The position numbers were made by a program, and so were the translations under genes. Positions 53,090 to 62,491 of a stretch of 64,000 nt of DNA are shown here, piece after piece. Numbering within the stretch: position 1 is the first letter of the stretch; each line of letters opens with the position of its first letter. The notes beneath the pieces were generated by a model. That model was not told the origin of the DNA. It did no database searches and was given only the letters and a program-made list of their open reading frames with translations. This DNA is from Microbispora sp. ZYX-F-249 (GTDB taxonomy: Bacteria > Actinomycetota > Actinomycetes > Streptosporangiales > Streptosporangiaceae): NCBI RefSeq assembly GCF_039649665.1, contig NZ_JBDJAW010000001.1, positions 310,001 to 374,000 on the forward strand. The letters are read 5' to 3'.

Positions 53090-54360
53090 CGTCCGGTACC
53101 TCCGTACACAACGGCCTCGACCTGGTCGGCGTCGAGGTCGAACGCGCGGTGGGCGGCGGCGACCGCGGTGTCCACCTCGTTCTGTCCCACGACGACGGAG
53201 ATGCGGATCTCCGAGGTCGAGATCATCTCGATGTTCACCCCGGCGTCGGCCAGCGCGCCGAAGAACTTGGCGGTGACACCCGGGTGCGAGCGCATGCCCG
53301 CGCCGATCAGGGAGACCTTGCCGATCTGGTCGTCGTACAGCAGCGACTCGAACGCGACCTGGTTCTGGATCTTCTTCAGCGCCGTCAGGGCAGTCTGGCT
53401 GTCGTTGGCCGGCAGCGTGAAGGAGATGTCCGTGCGCCCGGTCGCCGCGGCCGACACGTTCTGCACGATCATGTCGATGTTGATCTCGGCGTCGGCCAGC
53501 GTGCGGAAGATGGCGGCGGCCTCTCCGACCTTGTCGGGCACCCCGACCACAGTGATCTTGGCCTCGCTCCGGTCGTGCGCGACCCCGGAGATGATGGGCT
53601 GCTCCACTTCGGTTCCTTCGCTGTAGGGGTCGGAGACGACCCAGGTGCCTTCCCTCGTGCTGAACGAGCTTCTGACGTGAATCGGCAGGTCGAACCTGCG
53701 GGCGTACTCCACGCAACGCAGGTGCAGGATCTTCGCCCCGCACGCCGCCATCTCCATGGCCTCGTCGTAGGAGATCCGCGGGATCTGCCGCGCCGTACGG
53801 ACGATGCGGGGATCGGCGGTGTAGATGCCGTCCACGTCGGTGTAGATCTCGCAGACGTCCGCGCCGAGCGCCGCCGCGAGGGCGACGGCCGTGGTGTCGG
53901 AACCACCCCGGCCCAGCGTCGTGATGTCCTTGCTGTCCTGGGAGACGCCCTGGAACCCGGCCACGATCGCGATCTGACCGGCGTCGACGGCCTCCTGGAT
54001 GCGGCTCGGCGTCACGTCGATGATGCGCGCCTTGCCGTGCGTCGAGTCGGTGATGACACCGGCCTGCGAGCCGGTGAAGCTGCGCGCCTCGTGACCCAGG
54101 TTGGCGATCGCCATCGCGAGCAGCGCCATGGAGATCCGCTCACCCGAGGTGAGCAGCATGTCGAGCTCGCGGCCGGGCGGCAGCGGCGACACCTGCTGGG
54201 CCAGGTCGAGCAGCTCGTCGGTGGTGTCGCCCATCGCGGACACCACGACGACGACGTCGTTGCCCGCTTTTTTCGTCGCGACGATCCGCTGGGCGACCCG
54301 CTTGATGCAGGACGCGTCGGCTACGGAGGAACCACCGTACTTTTGCACAACGAGCGCCAC
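53086..54360 (-). CDS. lysC: Aspartate kinase, alpha/beta type
   Basis: Phosphorylates aspartate, first step of the aspartate family; 424 residues. Kinase domain: [45 protein letters not shown] and [16 protein letters not shown]. Two ACT domains follow ([38 protein letters not shown]) for feedback by lysine and threonine. The GTG at 54360 has a GGAG site and gives the conserved start [10 protein letters not shown]. An internal GTG at 53607, preceded by GAAGGAACCGAA, is placed where other actinobacteria make the separate beta subunit (ACT domains only). Confidence 0.96.
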   Translation of the reverse strand: MALVVQKYGGSSVADASCIKRVAQRIVATKKAGNDVVVVVSAMGDTTDELLDLAQQVSPLPPGRELDMLLTSGERISMALLAMAIANLGHEARSFTGSQAGVITDSTHGKARIIDVTPSRIQEAVDAGQIAIVAGFQGVSQDSKDITTLGRGGSDTTAVALAAALGADVCEIYTDVDGIYTADPRIVRTARQIPRISYDEAMEMAACGAKILHLRCVEYARRFDLPIHVRSSFSTREGTWVVSDPYSEGTEVEQPIISGVAHDRSEAKITVVGVPDKVGEAAAIFRTLADAEINIDMIVQNVSAAATGRTDISFTLPANDSQTALTALKKIQNQVAFESLLYDDQIGKVSLIGAGMRSHPGVTAKFFGALADAGVNIEMISTSEIRISVVVGQNEVDTAVAAAHRAFDLDADQVEAVVYGGTGR

Positions 54361-54446
54361 TGGAATCTCCAACGAATCAGGACGTGGAGCTCACAGTGTA
54401 CTTGGACGTCCCAAACCGAGACCGGCAGCGACCAGCATGTGGACGG

Positions 54447-54977
54447 TCAGACCGCGGTGCCCTCTTCGACGACGTCGAGCCGGGTGTGCGCGACCAGCGC
54501 CTGCAGGGCCCGCAGCGCCGCACCGGCGTGGTTGCCCCAGGTGTTGAAGTAGGAGTACTGCCACCACCACAGCGCCTCGAGCGGACGGCCCGCCCGGTAG
54601 TGCCGCAGCCCGTGGATGAGGTCGGCCGCCACCGCCGTGAGGTCGTCCGACAGCCGGTACGGCGTGACGACGGTGTCCTTGTAGGGGTCGAACACCTCGG
54701 CGTAGTCGTCCACCGGGCCGAGCCGGGCGGCGAGAGCCGTACGGAGGGGGTCGATGTCGGGGTCGTCGCTCAGCGCGGGTTCGACGTTGCCCTGCAGGAT
54801 CACGTCCTGGGCGGCCCCGAGCTGGGTGCCCGCGAGACTGACCTGGGCCACCTCCACCAGGAGAAGCGGCAGCGTCGCGTCGCCGCCCTCACCGCCGGCC
54901 AGGCGGGTGAGGCCGTCGATGAAGTTCTGCGCGTGTCCGGCGACGCGTGCGGCCAGGTCGTTCCACTCGTCAGACAT
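54447..54977 (-). CDS. DUF5063 domain protein
   Basis: A 176-residue helical protein of the actinobacterial DUF5063 family: [64 protein letters not shown] and [22 protein letters not shown]. Function unknown. The ATG at 54977 has a GGAGG site and overlaps the 3' end of recR by 8 bp. The arrangement recR-DUF5063 upstream of lysC-asd is conserved in many actinobacteria, which hints at a link to recombination or replication housekeeping rather than amino acid synthesis. Confidence 0.88.
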   Translation of the reverse strand: MSDEWNDLAARVAGHAQNFIDGLTRLAGGEGGDATLPLLLVEVAQVSLAGTQLGAAQDVILQGNVEPALSDDPDIDPLRTALAARLGPVDDYAEVFDPYKDTVVTPYRLSDDLTAVAADLIHGLRHYRAGRPLEALWWWQYSYFNTWGNHAGAALRALQALVAHTRLDVVEEGTAV

Positions 54978-55569
54978 CCAGCAGCCTCCGTCCTTCGAAA
55001 GCGCGGCCCAAAGTGACCTCGTCGGCGTACTCGAGATCACCGCCCACAGGCAGGCCGCTGGCCAGTCGGGTCACTTTCAATCCCAGGGGCTTGACGAGCC
55101 TGGCCAGGTAGGTGGCCGTCGCCTCGCCCTCGAGGTTCGGGTCGGTCGCGAGGATCAGCTCGGTCACCTGGCCGTCGGCCAGCCGGGTCATCAGCTCGCG
55201 GATCTTCAGGTCGTCCGGGCCGATGCCGTCGATCGGGCTGATCGCCCCGCCGAGCACGTGGTAGCGACCGCGGAACTCGCGGGTCCGCTCGATCGCCACC
55301 ACGTCCTTCGACTCCTCGACCACGCAGATCACGTGCGGATCGCGCCGCTGGTCCCGGCAGATCCGGCACTCCTGCTCCTCGGCCACGTTGCCGCACACCC
55401 GGCAGAAGCGCACCTTCTCCTTCACTTCGAGCAGGGCGTGCGCGAGCCGCTTGACGTCGGCCGGGTCGGCCGCGAGGAGGTGGAACGCGATCCGCTGCGC
55501 GCTCTTGGGACCGACGCCGGGCAGCAGCCCGAGCTCGTCGATCAGGTTCTGGACGACCCCTTCGTACAT
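54970..55569 (-). CDS. recR: Recombination mediator RecR
   Basis: Acts with RecF/RecO to load RecA on gapped DNA; 199 residues, the full family length. Helix-hairpin-helix [24 protein letters not shown], four-cysteine zinc motif [21 protein letters not shown], then Toprim domain [19 protein letters not shown] with [14 protein letters not shown]. It begins 3 bp after the YbaB stop. Confidence 0.98.
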   Translation of the reverse strand: MYEGVVQNLIDELGLLPGVGPKSAQRIAFHLLAADPADVKRLAHALLEVKEKVRFCRVCGNVAEEQECRICRDQRRDPHVICVVEESKDVVAIERTREFRGRYHVLGGAISPIDGIGPDDLKIRELMTRLADGQVTELILATDPNLEGEATATYLARLVKPLGLKVTRLASGLPVGGDLEYADEVTLGRAFEGRRLLDV

Positions 55570-55572
55570 GCT

Positions 55573-55923
55573 CTAGAACCCCGGCAGCTGACCGCCGAGG
55601 CCGCCCCCCAGTCCCTGCGCGAGCGGGCCCAGCTTCTCCTGCTGCAGCTCCCCCGCGGCGCGTACGGCGTCCCGAACGGCGGCGAGCACGAGGTCCGCGA
55701 TCGTCTGCGCGGTCTCCTCCGGGTCGCTCGCGTCGATGGCCAGCGGGCTGATCTCGAGCTCGAGAAGCTCGCCGCTGCCGTTCACGGTGGCGACGACCAG
55801 GCCGCCCCCGGCGCTGCCCTCCACTTCGGCGTCGCTGAGCTCCTGCTGCGCGGTGACGAGCTGCTGCTGCATCAGCTGAGCCTGCTCCAGCAACTGCTGG
55901 AGGTTGACATCCCCTGGATTCAC
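55573..55923 (-). CDS. YbaB/EbfC nucleoid-associated protein
   Basis: A 116-residue DNA-binding protein: [57 protein letters not shown], then a helix-rich end with a Gly/Leu tail. Members are dimeric nucleoid-associated proteins. It sits between dnaX and recR as in most bacteria. Confidence 0.96.
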   Translation of the reverse strand: MNPGDVNLQQLLEQAQLMQQQLVTAQQELSDAEVEGSAGGGLVVATVNGSGELLELEISPLAIDASDPEETAQTIADLVLAAVRDAVRAAGELQQEKLGPLAQGLGGGLGGQLPGF

Positions 55924-56110
55924 GATGGTTGCGCTCCTCAGCGTCCAGCGACATGTTCGTCGCGACCGAGCCTACGGTGTCGCCCCGGTTTCCGCACCGG
56001 CGCGGCGTGCGTGTTCCACGCGGGTCGCCGGCCTGTCGCGGGCGGACGGACACCGGTTACCCAACCAGTCTCCGTCCATGCGGCGGCCGTCCCTGCGGCG
56101 GGGAAGGCGC
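55924..56110. other. Space between dnaX and ybaB
   Basis: A 187-bp minus-strand leader for ybaB. No clear terminator after dnaX, so read-through into ybaB-recR is possible. No other feature seen. Confidence 0.4.
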
Positions 56111-58291
56111 TCAGGAGTGATCGATCTCTTCGATGACGCGACCACCCAGCTCACGCTGGATCAGCGCCATGCCGGACAGCTCGCTCACGTCGGCGTCGTC
56201 GTCGTTGAGCGGGTCCACATCGTCGTCCGGACGTGCGGTCCCGCCCGTACGGGCCGGCACCGTCTCCGGCCAGGCCTGCCGGGGGCCCGTCTGGGCGGCG
56301 GCCCTGGCCGCCGAGCGCGCCGCGGCCAGGCCGGGACTCGGCGCGGACCGCGAGGCCGGTGACGGCGAGGACGGGGACGGGGAGGACGGGGACGGCGAGT
56401 CGTAGTCGTCGGACGGCGCGTCCGGCCACGACTCGTCGGTCGCCGCGGGCGCCGCGGCCTTCCGCTCCGGAGCCGGAGCGGGCGTGGCGCCCGTGGGCGG
56501 CATGGCCGCCGGAGCCGGCGTGGGCGGCGCGGCCGGTGCGGAGGGCTGAGCCGGGGGAGCCGGAGGAGGCGGCGCCGGCGTCTGCGGCGTCTGGGGCGCC
56601 GGCGGGCCCGACGGCCCGCGGGTGGCGGGACCGGCCGGGCCGGGTCCCGGGCCGCCGACCACCACGTCGACGCGCCAGGTGCCGCCGAGCACGTCGCCGA
56701 GCGCTGCGGCCACCACCTCGTCACGCTTGCCCTTGAGGAAGCCCTGCACGTCGCCAGGCTTCTCGAAGCCGACGGTGACGACGTTGCCCTCGACGCCGAG
56801 CAGCCTGCCCTGGGCGTTGAGGATCATCCAGGCCACCCGCTGGCGGTTCTTGATCGCTTCGAGCACCTGCGGCCAGGCCTGCTGCACCGGTCCTCCGCCC
56901 GCCGCGGGCGCCTGGGCCTGCGGCGCCTGCGAAGGCGGTGCGGCAGCCGACCCGGACCCGGGCCGTACGGGGGTGGGCCAGTCGTCCGCGCTCCGCGCGG
57001 CGGCCTGAACCTGCGGCGCGGGAGCCGGGGCGGGAGCCGGGGCCGCCGGAGCCGGGGCCGCCGGGGCCGTCGGCGCGGCCACTGCGGGGGCCGAAGGGGC
57101 CGCCGGTGCGGGCGCGGCGGTGTGGACACCGGCCGCGACGCCGCGCTCCAGCCGTTCGAGCCGCGTCAGCAGCGCCGCCTCGCCCTGGTCGGCCCCGGGC
57201 AGCAGCACGCGGGCACACATCAGTTCCAGCAGCAGGCGGGGTGAGGTCGCGCCGCGCATCTCGGTCAGTCCGGCGTTGAACACCTCGGCCGCCCGGGTCA
57301 GCTCGGCGGGGCCCATGGACGCCGCCTGCGCCTGGAGGCGCTCCAGTTCGTCGTCCGGCCGGTCGAGCAGGCCGCTGCCCGCCGCCTCGGGGACGTTGGA
57401 CAGGATCACCAGGTCGCGGAAGCGTTCGAGCAGGTCCGTGGCGAAGCGGCGGGGGTCGTGACCGCCCTCGATCACCCGGTGCACGGCGTGGAACACGGCC
57501 GCGCCGTCCCGCTTGGCGAACGCGTCGACCACCTCGTCCAGCAGGTCGCCGTCGGTGTAGCCGAGCAGGGACACCGCCCGCTGGTAGGTGATGCCGGACT
57601 CGTCCGCGCCCGCGAGCAGCTGGTCGAGGATCGACAGCGTGTCCCGGGCCGAGCCCGCGCCCGCCCGTACGACCAGCGGTAACGCGGCCGGCTCGTACGG
57701 CACGGACTCGGAGTCGAGGATCTCCTCCATCAGCCGCTTCAAGGTGGCGGGCGGCATGAGCCGGAAGGGGTAGTGGTGGGTGCGGGACTTGATCGTCCCG
57801 ATCACCTTCTCGGGCTCGGTGGTGGCGAAGACGAACTTGAGGTGCGGCGGCGGCTCCTCCACCAGCTTCAGCAGCGCGTTGAAGCCCTCACGGGTGACCA
57901 TGTGGGCCTCGTCGATGATGTAGATCTTGTAGCGCGCCGAGACGGGGGCGAAGAAGGCCCGCTCACGCAGGTCGCGGGCGTCGTCCACGCCACCGTGGGA
58001 CGCCGCGTCGATCTCGATCACGTCGAGGTGGCCCGGCCCGGTGGGGGCCAGCGCGACGCAGGACTCGCACTCGCCGCAGGGATCGGGCGTCGGACCCTTC
58101 TCGCAGTTCAGGGAGCGGGCGAGGATGCGGGCGCTGGAGGTCTTGCCGCAGCCGCGCGGGCCGCTGAAGAGATAGGCGTGGTGGATCCGGCCGCTGCGCA
58201 ACGCCTGGCGCAGGGGGTCGGTGACGTGCTCCTGCCCCTTGACCTCGGCGAATGTCCCGGGTCTGTACTTGCGGTACAGCGCAAGACTCAT
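56111..58291 (-). CDS. dnaX: DNA polymerase III subunit tau/gamma
   Basis: Clamp-loader ATPase of replication, 726 residues. The start MSLALYRKYRPGTFAEVKGQEHV is typical; the ATP site GPRGCGKTSSARILARSL, zinc cysteines in CEKGPTPDPCGECESC, IYIIDEAHMVTREGFNALLKLVEEPP and SRTHHYPFRL follow. The C-terminal third is an Ala/Pro-rich linker ending ELSGMALIQRELGGRVIEEIDHS. The ATG at 58291 has a GGAGG site, favoured over an upstream frame to 58354. No slippery AAAAAAG is apparent for making gamma by frameshift. Confidence 0.97.
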   Translation of the reverse strand: MSLALYRKYRPGTFAEVKGQEHVTDPLRQALRSGRIHHAYLFSGPRGCGKTSSARILARSLNCEKGPTPDPCGECESCVALAPTGPGHLDVIEIDAASHGGVDDARDLRERAFFAPVSARYKIYIIDEAHMVTREGFNALLKLVEEPPPHLKFVFATTEPEKVIGTIKSRTHHYPFRLMPPATLKRLMEEILDSESVPYEPAALPLVVRAGAGSARDTLSILDQLLAGADESGITYQRAVSLLGYTDGDLLDEVVDAFAKRDGAAVFHAVHRVIEGGHDPRRFATDLLERFRDLVILSNVPEAAGSGLLDRPDDELERLQAQAASMGPAELTRAAEVFNAGLTEMRGATSPRLLLELMCARVLLPGADQGEAALLTRLERLERGVAAGVHTAAPAPAAPSAPAVAAPTAPAAPAPAAPAPAPAPAPQVQAAARSADDWPTPVRPGSGSAAAPPSQAPQAQAPAAGGGPVQQAWPQVLEAIKNRQRVAWMILNAQGRLLGVEGNVVTVGFEKPGDVQGFLKGKRDEVVAAALGDVLGGTWRVDVVVGGPGPGPAGPATRGPSGPPAPQTPQTPAPPPPAPPAQPSAPAAPPTPAPAAMPPTGATPAPAPERKAAAPAATDESWPDAPSDDYDSPSPSSPSPSSPSPASRSAPSPGLAAARSAARAAAQTGPRQAWPETVPARTGGTARPDDDVDPLNDDDADVSELSGMALIQRELGGRVIEEIDHS

Positions 58292-58336
58292 GCCGCCTCC
58301 TCGGGGGGTCGACCCGGCCGGCGTTCCCGCTAACTG

Positions 58337-58431
58337 AAGAGACCCCTCGCACACCCGCCAGAGCCCGCTTATCCTTGCTGCCTTCCGGCCCTGGGGAGGT
58401 TCACAGGATGACGCCGCGCGAGGGGTCCTAG
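58337..58431 (-). ncRNA. ffs: Signal recognition particle RNA, small bacterial type
   Basis: On the minus strand the RNA runs from GACCCCTCGCGCGG through the conserved apical domain CCTCCCCAGGGCCGGAAGG, CAGCAAGGATAAGCGGG, to GCGAGGGGTC. The terminal stem is GACCCCTCGC (58341-58350, plus-strand letters) with GCGAGGGGTC (58418-58427). The GGAA tetraloop and the CAGCAAGG bulge are the Ffh-binding elements. Position beside dnaX and tRNA-Ser is usual. Exact ends are approximate. Confidence 0.93.
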
Positions 58432-58514
58432 GACAGTCTAGCCACTCGACAGGTGTGCGCGGGCCGTGTCACGACACGTCGAAACCACGCGGGAAGTGAG
58501 CTAAGCTGTCCGAC

Positions 58515-58600
58515 GGAGGATTCGCCTAGTTGGCCTAGGGCGCACGCTTGGAAAGCGTGTTGGGGGCAACCCCTCAGGAGTTCGAATCTCCTATCCTCCG
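58515..58600 (+). tRNA. tRNA-Ser (anticodon GGA)
   Basis: 86 nt class II tRNA: acceptor GGAGGAT/ATCCTCC, D-arm TCGCCTAGTTGGCCTAGGGCG, anticodon stem CACGC/GCGTG with loop TTGGAAA (GGA), long variable arm GTTGGGGGCAACCCCTC and T-arm AGGAGTTCGAATCTCCT. Discriminator base G at 58600; CCA is not encoded. Confidence 0.97.
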
Positions 58601-58620
58601 CGCTTGGTTGAGCAGCAAGA

Positions 58621-58659
58621 ACACGAAAGGCCCGGTCCATCCAACCGGGCCTTTCGTGT
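58621..58659. terminator. Terminator after tRNA-Ser
   Basis: Perfect 16-bp stem ACACGAAAGGCCCGGT / ACCGGGCCTTTCGTGT with a 7-base loop, 20 bp after the tRNA and just before the convergent SDR stop at 58680. Likely acts for both. Confidence 0.9.
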
Positions 58660-58679
58660 GTCCGGACCCCAGTCATGTG

Positions 58680-59405
58680 TCACCAGGGCACCGGACCGGC
58701 ATCCTCGAAGAACCCGCCCGTCGGGCCGTCGTCGGGCAGGGTCGCGAGCCTGATCGCGATCGCCGCGCCCTGTTCGGGGGTGCGGACGCCGCGGAAACCG
58801 TTGAGGTCGGTCGCGCAGTAACCGGGGCAGGCGGCGTTGATCAGGATGTTCGTGTCGCGCAACTCCTTGGCGTACTGAACGGTGACGGCGTTGAGGAACG
58901 TCTTCGACGGCGCGTAGGCGACGGCGATCGGGCCCGTCTCGGCGCCGGGAGTGGTCTGCCGGGTGAGAGAACCGACGGCGCTGGACATGTTCACGATCCG
59001 CGGCGACGCCGAGCGGCGCAGCAGCGGCAGCATCGCGTTGGTGACGCGGATGACGCCGATCACGTTGGTCTCCACGGCGGCCCGCACCGCGGCGAGGTCG
59101 GCCGTGGTGGGCATCTGTGCCGCGCCGCCGGTTATCCCCGCGTTGTTGACGAGCACGTCGAGACGTCCCGCGCGCCCCTCGATCAGTGCGGCGGCGGCGG
59201 CCACGCTCGCGTCGTCGGTCACGTCGAGCGGCACGCCGAACGCGTCGACGCCCTCCGCGCGCAGCTTCTCCACCGCGGAATCCCGGCGCTCGTCGTCCCG
59301 GGCGCCGACGCCGACCCGCCAGCCGAGGGCGCCGAGGCCGGCCGCGATCTCGTATCCGATCCCCTTGTTCGCGCCGGTGACCAGCGCGATCGTCTGTTCG
59401 CTCAT
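58680..59405 (-). CDS. Short-chain dehydrogenase/reductase (carbonyl-reductase-like)
   Basis: A 241-residue SDR: TGANKGIGYEIAAGLGALG is the ANKGIG-type cofactor motif seen in carbonyl reductases, with NNAG in LVNNAGITGGAAQ, the active site NMSSAVGSLTRQTTPGAETGPIAVAYAPSKT, and the C-terminal CPGYCATDLNGF. Basic residue after strand 2 (GARDDERR) suggests NADP. Divergent from a LysR gene across a short region with a clear LysR-type dyad. Confidence 0.9.
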   Translation of the reverse strand: MSEQTIALVTGANKGIGYEIAAGLGALGWRVGVGARDDERRDSAVEKLRAEGVDAFGVPLDVTDDASVAAAAALIEGRAGRLDVLVNNAGITGGAAQMPTTADLAAVRAAVETNVIGVIRVTNAMLPLLRRSASPRIVNMSSAVGSLTRQTTPGAETGPIAVAYAPSKTFLNAVTVQYAKELRDTNILINAACPGYCATDLNGFRGVRTPEQGAAIAIRLATLPDDGPTGGFFEDAGPVPW

Positions 59406-59462
59406 GCGTCTCATCCTGTCCGTGACCGCGCCGGAACCTCCAACACCGATCGGGTGGCCGGC

Positions 59463-59479
59463 GATACCTCCCGGGTATC
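59463..59479. promoter_or_regulatory. LysR-type operator between SDR and LysR genes
   Basis: GATACC (59463-59468) and GGTATC (59474-59479) form perfect arms around TCCCG. Within it T-N11-A spacing (59465 to 59477) fits the LysR box. A second dyad TATC...GATA overlaps to the right. Confidence 0.6.
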
Positions 59480-59511
59480 AATCCCGGGCGCCCGGGAGAT
59501 AGCGTGACGGC

Positions 59512-60384
59512 ATGGAGACGCGAGAGCTGCGCTACTTCGTCGCCGTCGCCGAGGAACTGCACTTCGGGCGGGCCGCGCAGCGGCTCGGGATCGCGCAGCC
59601 GCCGCTGTCGCGGGCGATCGGTCAGCTCGAACGGCGGCTCGGGGTGGCGCTGCTGGAGCGCACCAGCCGCTCCGTCACGCTGACCGAGGCCGGGTCGGTG
59701 CTGCTGACCGAGGGCCGGGCGGCGCTCGACGCGGTCGAGGCCGCCGAGCGCCGTGCCCGCCGCGCCGCACTCGCCGCTGCCGGCAGCCCCGGCCTGGTCC
59801 TCGTCACGAAGGCCGGAGCGGCCGGCGACCTGCTGCCGAAGCTGCTCGACGCGTACGCCGCGGAGCCCGGCGCGGTCGCCGTCGACGTGCTCCTGTGCGG
59901 CATCGGCGAGCAGGAGCGGCTGCTGCGCGACGGGCGGGCCGACGTGGCGCTGCTGCACCGGCCGTTCGACTCGACGGCCGGGTTCGACGTGGAGGAGCTG
60001 CGCACGGAGGGGCAGGTCGTGGTCCTGCCGGCCGGGCATCCCCTCAGTGCCCGGGCACATCTGCGGATGGCCGACGTCACCGCGCTGCCCGGGCTGCCGA
60101 TGCCACGCTGGCCCAGGCTCGACGGCACGTACCCGGACGGCCCCGGCCCGCAGGTCCGGGACCACGCGCAGCTTCTCCAGCTGATCGCGCTCGGCCGGGC
60201 CGCGGCGGTGCTGCCGGAGTCGTGCCGGGCCTTTCTCCACCCCGACCTCGCCGCTGTGCCGGTGCCGGACGCGCCGGCGGTGACGACGGTGATCGCCTGG
60301 CCGCCGCACAGCCGCTCCCGTGCCCTCGCCGGGCTGGTCCGGGCAGCCACCCGCCTCCAGCCGCCTTGCCTCGCGTCCACGTAG
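59512..60384 (+). CDS. LysR family regulator
   Basis: A 290-residue regulator: METRELRYFVAVAEELHFGRAAQRLGIAQPPLSRAIGQLERRLGVALLERTSRSVTLTEAG is the classic HTH, in the BenM/CatM-like branch. The effector domain includes VLPAGHPLSARAHL. It most likely activates the divergent SDR gene when a ligand is present and controls itself via the dyad at 59463. Confidence 0.95.
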   Translation: METRELRYFVAVAEELHFGRAAQRLGIAQPPLSRAIGQLERRLGVALLERTSRSVTLTEAGSVLLTEGRAALDAVEAAERRARRAALAAAGSPGLVLVTKAGAAGDLLPKLLDAYAAEPGAVAVDVLLCGIGEQERLLRDGRADVALLHRPFDSTAGFDVEELRTEGQVVVLPAGHPLSARAHLRMADVTALPGLPMPRWPRLDGTYPDGPGPQVRDHAQLLQLIALGRAAAVLPESCRAFLHPDLAAVPVPDAPAVTTVIAWPPHSRSRALAGLVRAATRLQPPCLAST

Positions 60385-60400
60385 ACAGGATCGTGGCCGG

Positions 60401-61231
60401 ATGGAACATATGGACTTCCCTCGCTGGATCCACGGCTCCGAGTCGGCCAAGCACAACGCCGATCCGGACATCCAGGTGCACCGGTACGACGAGCACACCT
60501 TCGTCCTGCGCCAGAACAAGGCGATCAACTACGAGGCGCCCTTCATGTTCCTGCTGTTCGGGGATGCCCGGGCCCTCCTGCTGGACACCGGCGCGACCGC
60601 GTCCGCCCGGTTCTTCCCGCTGCGCCGGACCGTGGACGCCATCGTGCGGGGCTGGCTGGACGAGCACCCCCGCGAGGGCTATGGGCTTCTCGTCGCCCAC
60701 ACCCACGGCCACGGCGACCACATCGCCGGGGACGCCCAGTTCGCCGGCCGCCCGGACACGCTGATCGTCCATCCCGCGCCGGAGCGCGTACGCGAGTTCT
60801 TCGGCCTGGGCGACGACCTGGACGTGCCCGTCCCCCTCGATCTCGGCGGCCGCGTCCTGGACGTGCTGTCGAGCCCCGGGCACCACAGGTCGGCGGTGAC
60901 CTTCTACGACCGGTCCACCGGCCTGCTGCTGACGGGGGACACGGTCTACCGCGGCCGGCTGTACGTCGAGGACTGGCCGGCGTTCGAGCGGACCATCGAC
61001 CGCCTGGTGAGGTTCGCCGCGGACCGGCCGGTCACCCACGTGCTCGGCTGCCACATCGAGATGACGAACGTGCCCGGCGTGGACTACCCGATCCGCACCA
61101 CCTACCAGCCCGACGAGCCGCCGCTGCAGATGACGGTCGGCCACCTGCGGGAGATCCGCGACGCGGTGACGGAGATCGGCGGACGCCCGGGCGTCCACGT
61201 CTATCCCGATTTCATCGTCTACGCCGGCTGA
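60401..61231 (+). CDS. MBL-fold metallo-hydrolase
   Basis: A 276-residue metallo-beta-lactamase-fold protein. The metal motif is LLVAHTHGHGDHIAGDAQF (HxHxDH), followed by SSPGHHRSAVTFYDRSTGLLLTGDTVYRG with the bridging aspartate, and LGCHIEMTNVPG with a further histidine. No signal peptide, so cytoplasmic; substrate unknown. ATG at 60401, 16 bp after the LysR stop, so co-transcription with LysR is possible. Confidence 0.88.
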   Translation: MEHMDFPRWIHGSESAKHNADPDIQVHRYDEHTFVLRQNKAINYEAPFMFLLFGDARALLLDTGATASARFFPLRRTVDAIVRGWLDEHPREGYGLLVAHTHGHGDHIAGDAQFAGRPDTLIVHPAPERVREFFGLGDDLDVPVPLDLGGRVLDVLSSPGHHRSAVTFYDRSTGLLLTGDTVYRGRLYVEDWPAFERTIDRLVRFAADRPVTHVLGCHIEMTNVPGVDYPIRTTYQPDEPPLQMTVGHLREIRDAVTEIGGRPGVHVYPDFIVYAG

Positions 61232-61378
61232 TCCGCGAAAGTTTCAGCTCCGGCGGCCCGTCGTCGCACGCCCCGTCGGGGCGGCGGGCGCCGGCGGTTG
61301 ACCACCGGTTCGTGGCTGGGACACTCCGGTCCTGCGGCCCGGACAGGCCCGGCCGACGGACTCTGGAGACACACACCC

Positions 61379-62491
61379 ATGGCGATCTCCCGTAAGGCCG
61401 CGGCGCTCGCCGCCGCGTTCGCGCTCGTCCTGCCGGCTCCCGCGTCCGCGTCGCCACCGCCGAAGGCGCCGGGGACGCCGGTACGCACCGAGCCGCTGGC
61501 CGAGAGCCTCCGACTGGCGGGGGCGGGGACGTCGCTGGCGATCCGGTACCGGTCGACCGGCCACGACGGGCGGCCCACAGTGGTGAGCGGCACGCTGGCG
61601 CTGCCGGCCGGGCGCCCGCCGGCGGGCGGCTGGCCGGTCGTGAGCTTCGGTCACGGGTTCGGCGGGATCGCCGACGCCTGCGCCCCCTCCCATACGGGCC
61701 CGAGCCCCTGGGAGCGCGCCGTGCAGGAGACGCTGCTCGCGGCGGGCTACGCCGTGGCGGTGACCGACTACGAGGGGCTGGGCACACCCGGCGACAGCCC
61801 CGGCATCGACGGGCGGTCCGAGGCGTACGACCTCGTGGACATCGTCCGCGCCGCCCGCCACGTCGCGCCCGTGAGCCGGAACTGGGCGTCCGTCGGCTAT
61901 TCGATGGGCGGGCACGCGGCCCTGTTCGCGGGCGCCCTCGCCGCCTCGTACGCCCCCTCGCTGCGGCACATGGGGACGATCGCGATGGCCCCGATCACGC
62001 AGTGGGGAGTGCAGACGGCAGACCCGGCGTTCCGGGACCCGGCGAAGCCGGTCAACCACACGATCCCCTACAACGGCCGCACGATGCCGCTGACGACCCC
62101 GGGCTTCCGGGCGGCGGACTGGTTCACCCCGAAAGGGCTCGAACTCGTCGACCTCGCCGGGCGGGCCTGCATCGGCGAGATGATCGAGGCGGTCGCCGGC
62201 CTCACCAACGGCGACGTGCTCAAGGACCCGGCGGCGGCCACCGACGCGTTCGGCCGGGCGCTGGCCGACGACGAGATCCCGGTGGCGCGCTATCCACGGC
62301 CGGTGTACGTCGTCCACGGCACCGAGGACGTCATCCCGATCGCGCTCAGCCGGATGACGGCCGGGCAGCTGCGCGCGGCGGGCACCGACGTCACGTTCGT
62401 CCCGGTGGAGGGCGCCGACCACATCACGCTGCTGCCGGCGATCGCCACGCGGGTGCGCGAGTGGACCGACCGGCTCTTCCGCCGCCGCTAA
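61379..62491 (+). CDS. Secreted alpha/beta hydrolase (lipase/esterase type)
   Basis: A 370-residue exported hydrolase. Signal peptide MAISRKAAALAAAFALVLPAPASASP. Catalytic serine in the elbow SVGYSMGGHAA, aspartate likely in VYVVHGTEDVIPI, and histidine in GADHITLLPAI. The YRSTGHDGRPTVVSGTLALP start resembles the secretory lipase (LIP) family. ATG at 61379. Its stop overlaps the stop of the convergent mannosyltransferase gene by 4 bp. Confidence 0.9.
   Translation: MAISRKAAALAAAFALVLPAPASASPPPKAPGTPVRTEPLAESLRLAGAGTSLAIRYRSTGHDGRPTVVSGTLALPAGRPPAGGWPVVSFGHGFGGIADACAPSHTGPSPWERAVQETLLAAGYAVAVTDYEGLGTPGDSPGIDGRSEAYDLVDIVRAARHVAPVSRNWASVGYSMGGHAALFAGALAASYAPSLRHMGTIAMAPITQWGVQTADPAFRDPAKPVNHTIPYNGRTMPLTTPGFRAADWFTPKGLELVDLAGRACIGEMIEAVAGLTNGDVLKDPAAATDAFGRALADDEIPVARYPRPVYVVHGTEDVIPIALSRMTAGQLRAAGTDVTFVPVEGADHITLLPAIATRVREWTDRLFRRR

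Noticed and set aside
58515-58600. tRNA-Ser as an attachment site for an integrated element
   Set aside because: No integrase gene, no duplicated tRNA end and ordinary genes on both sides.
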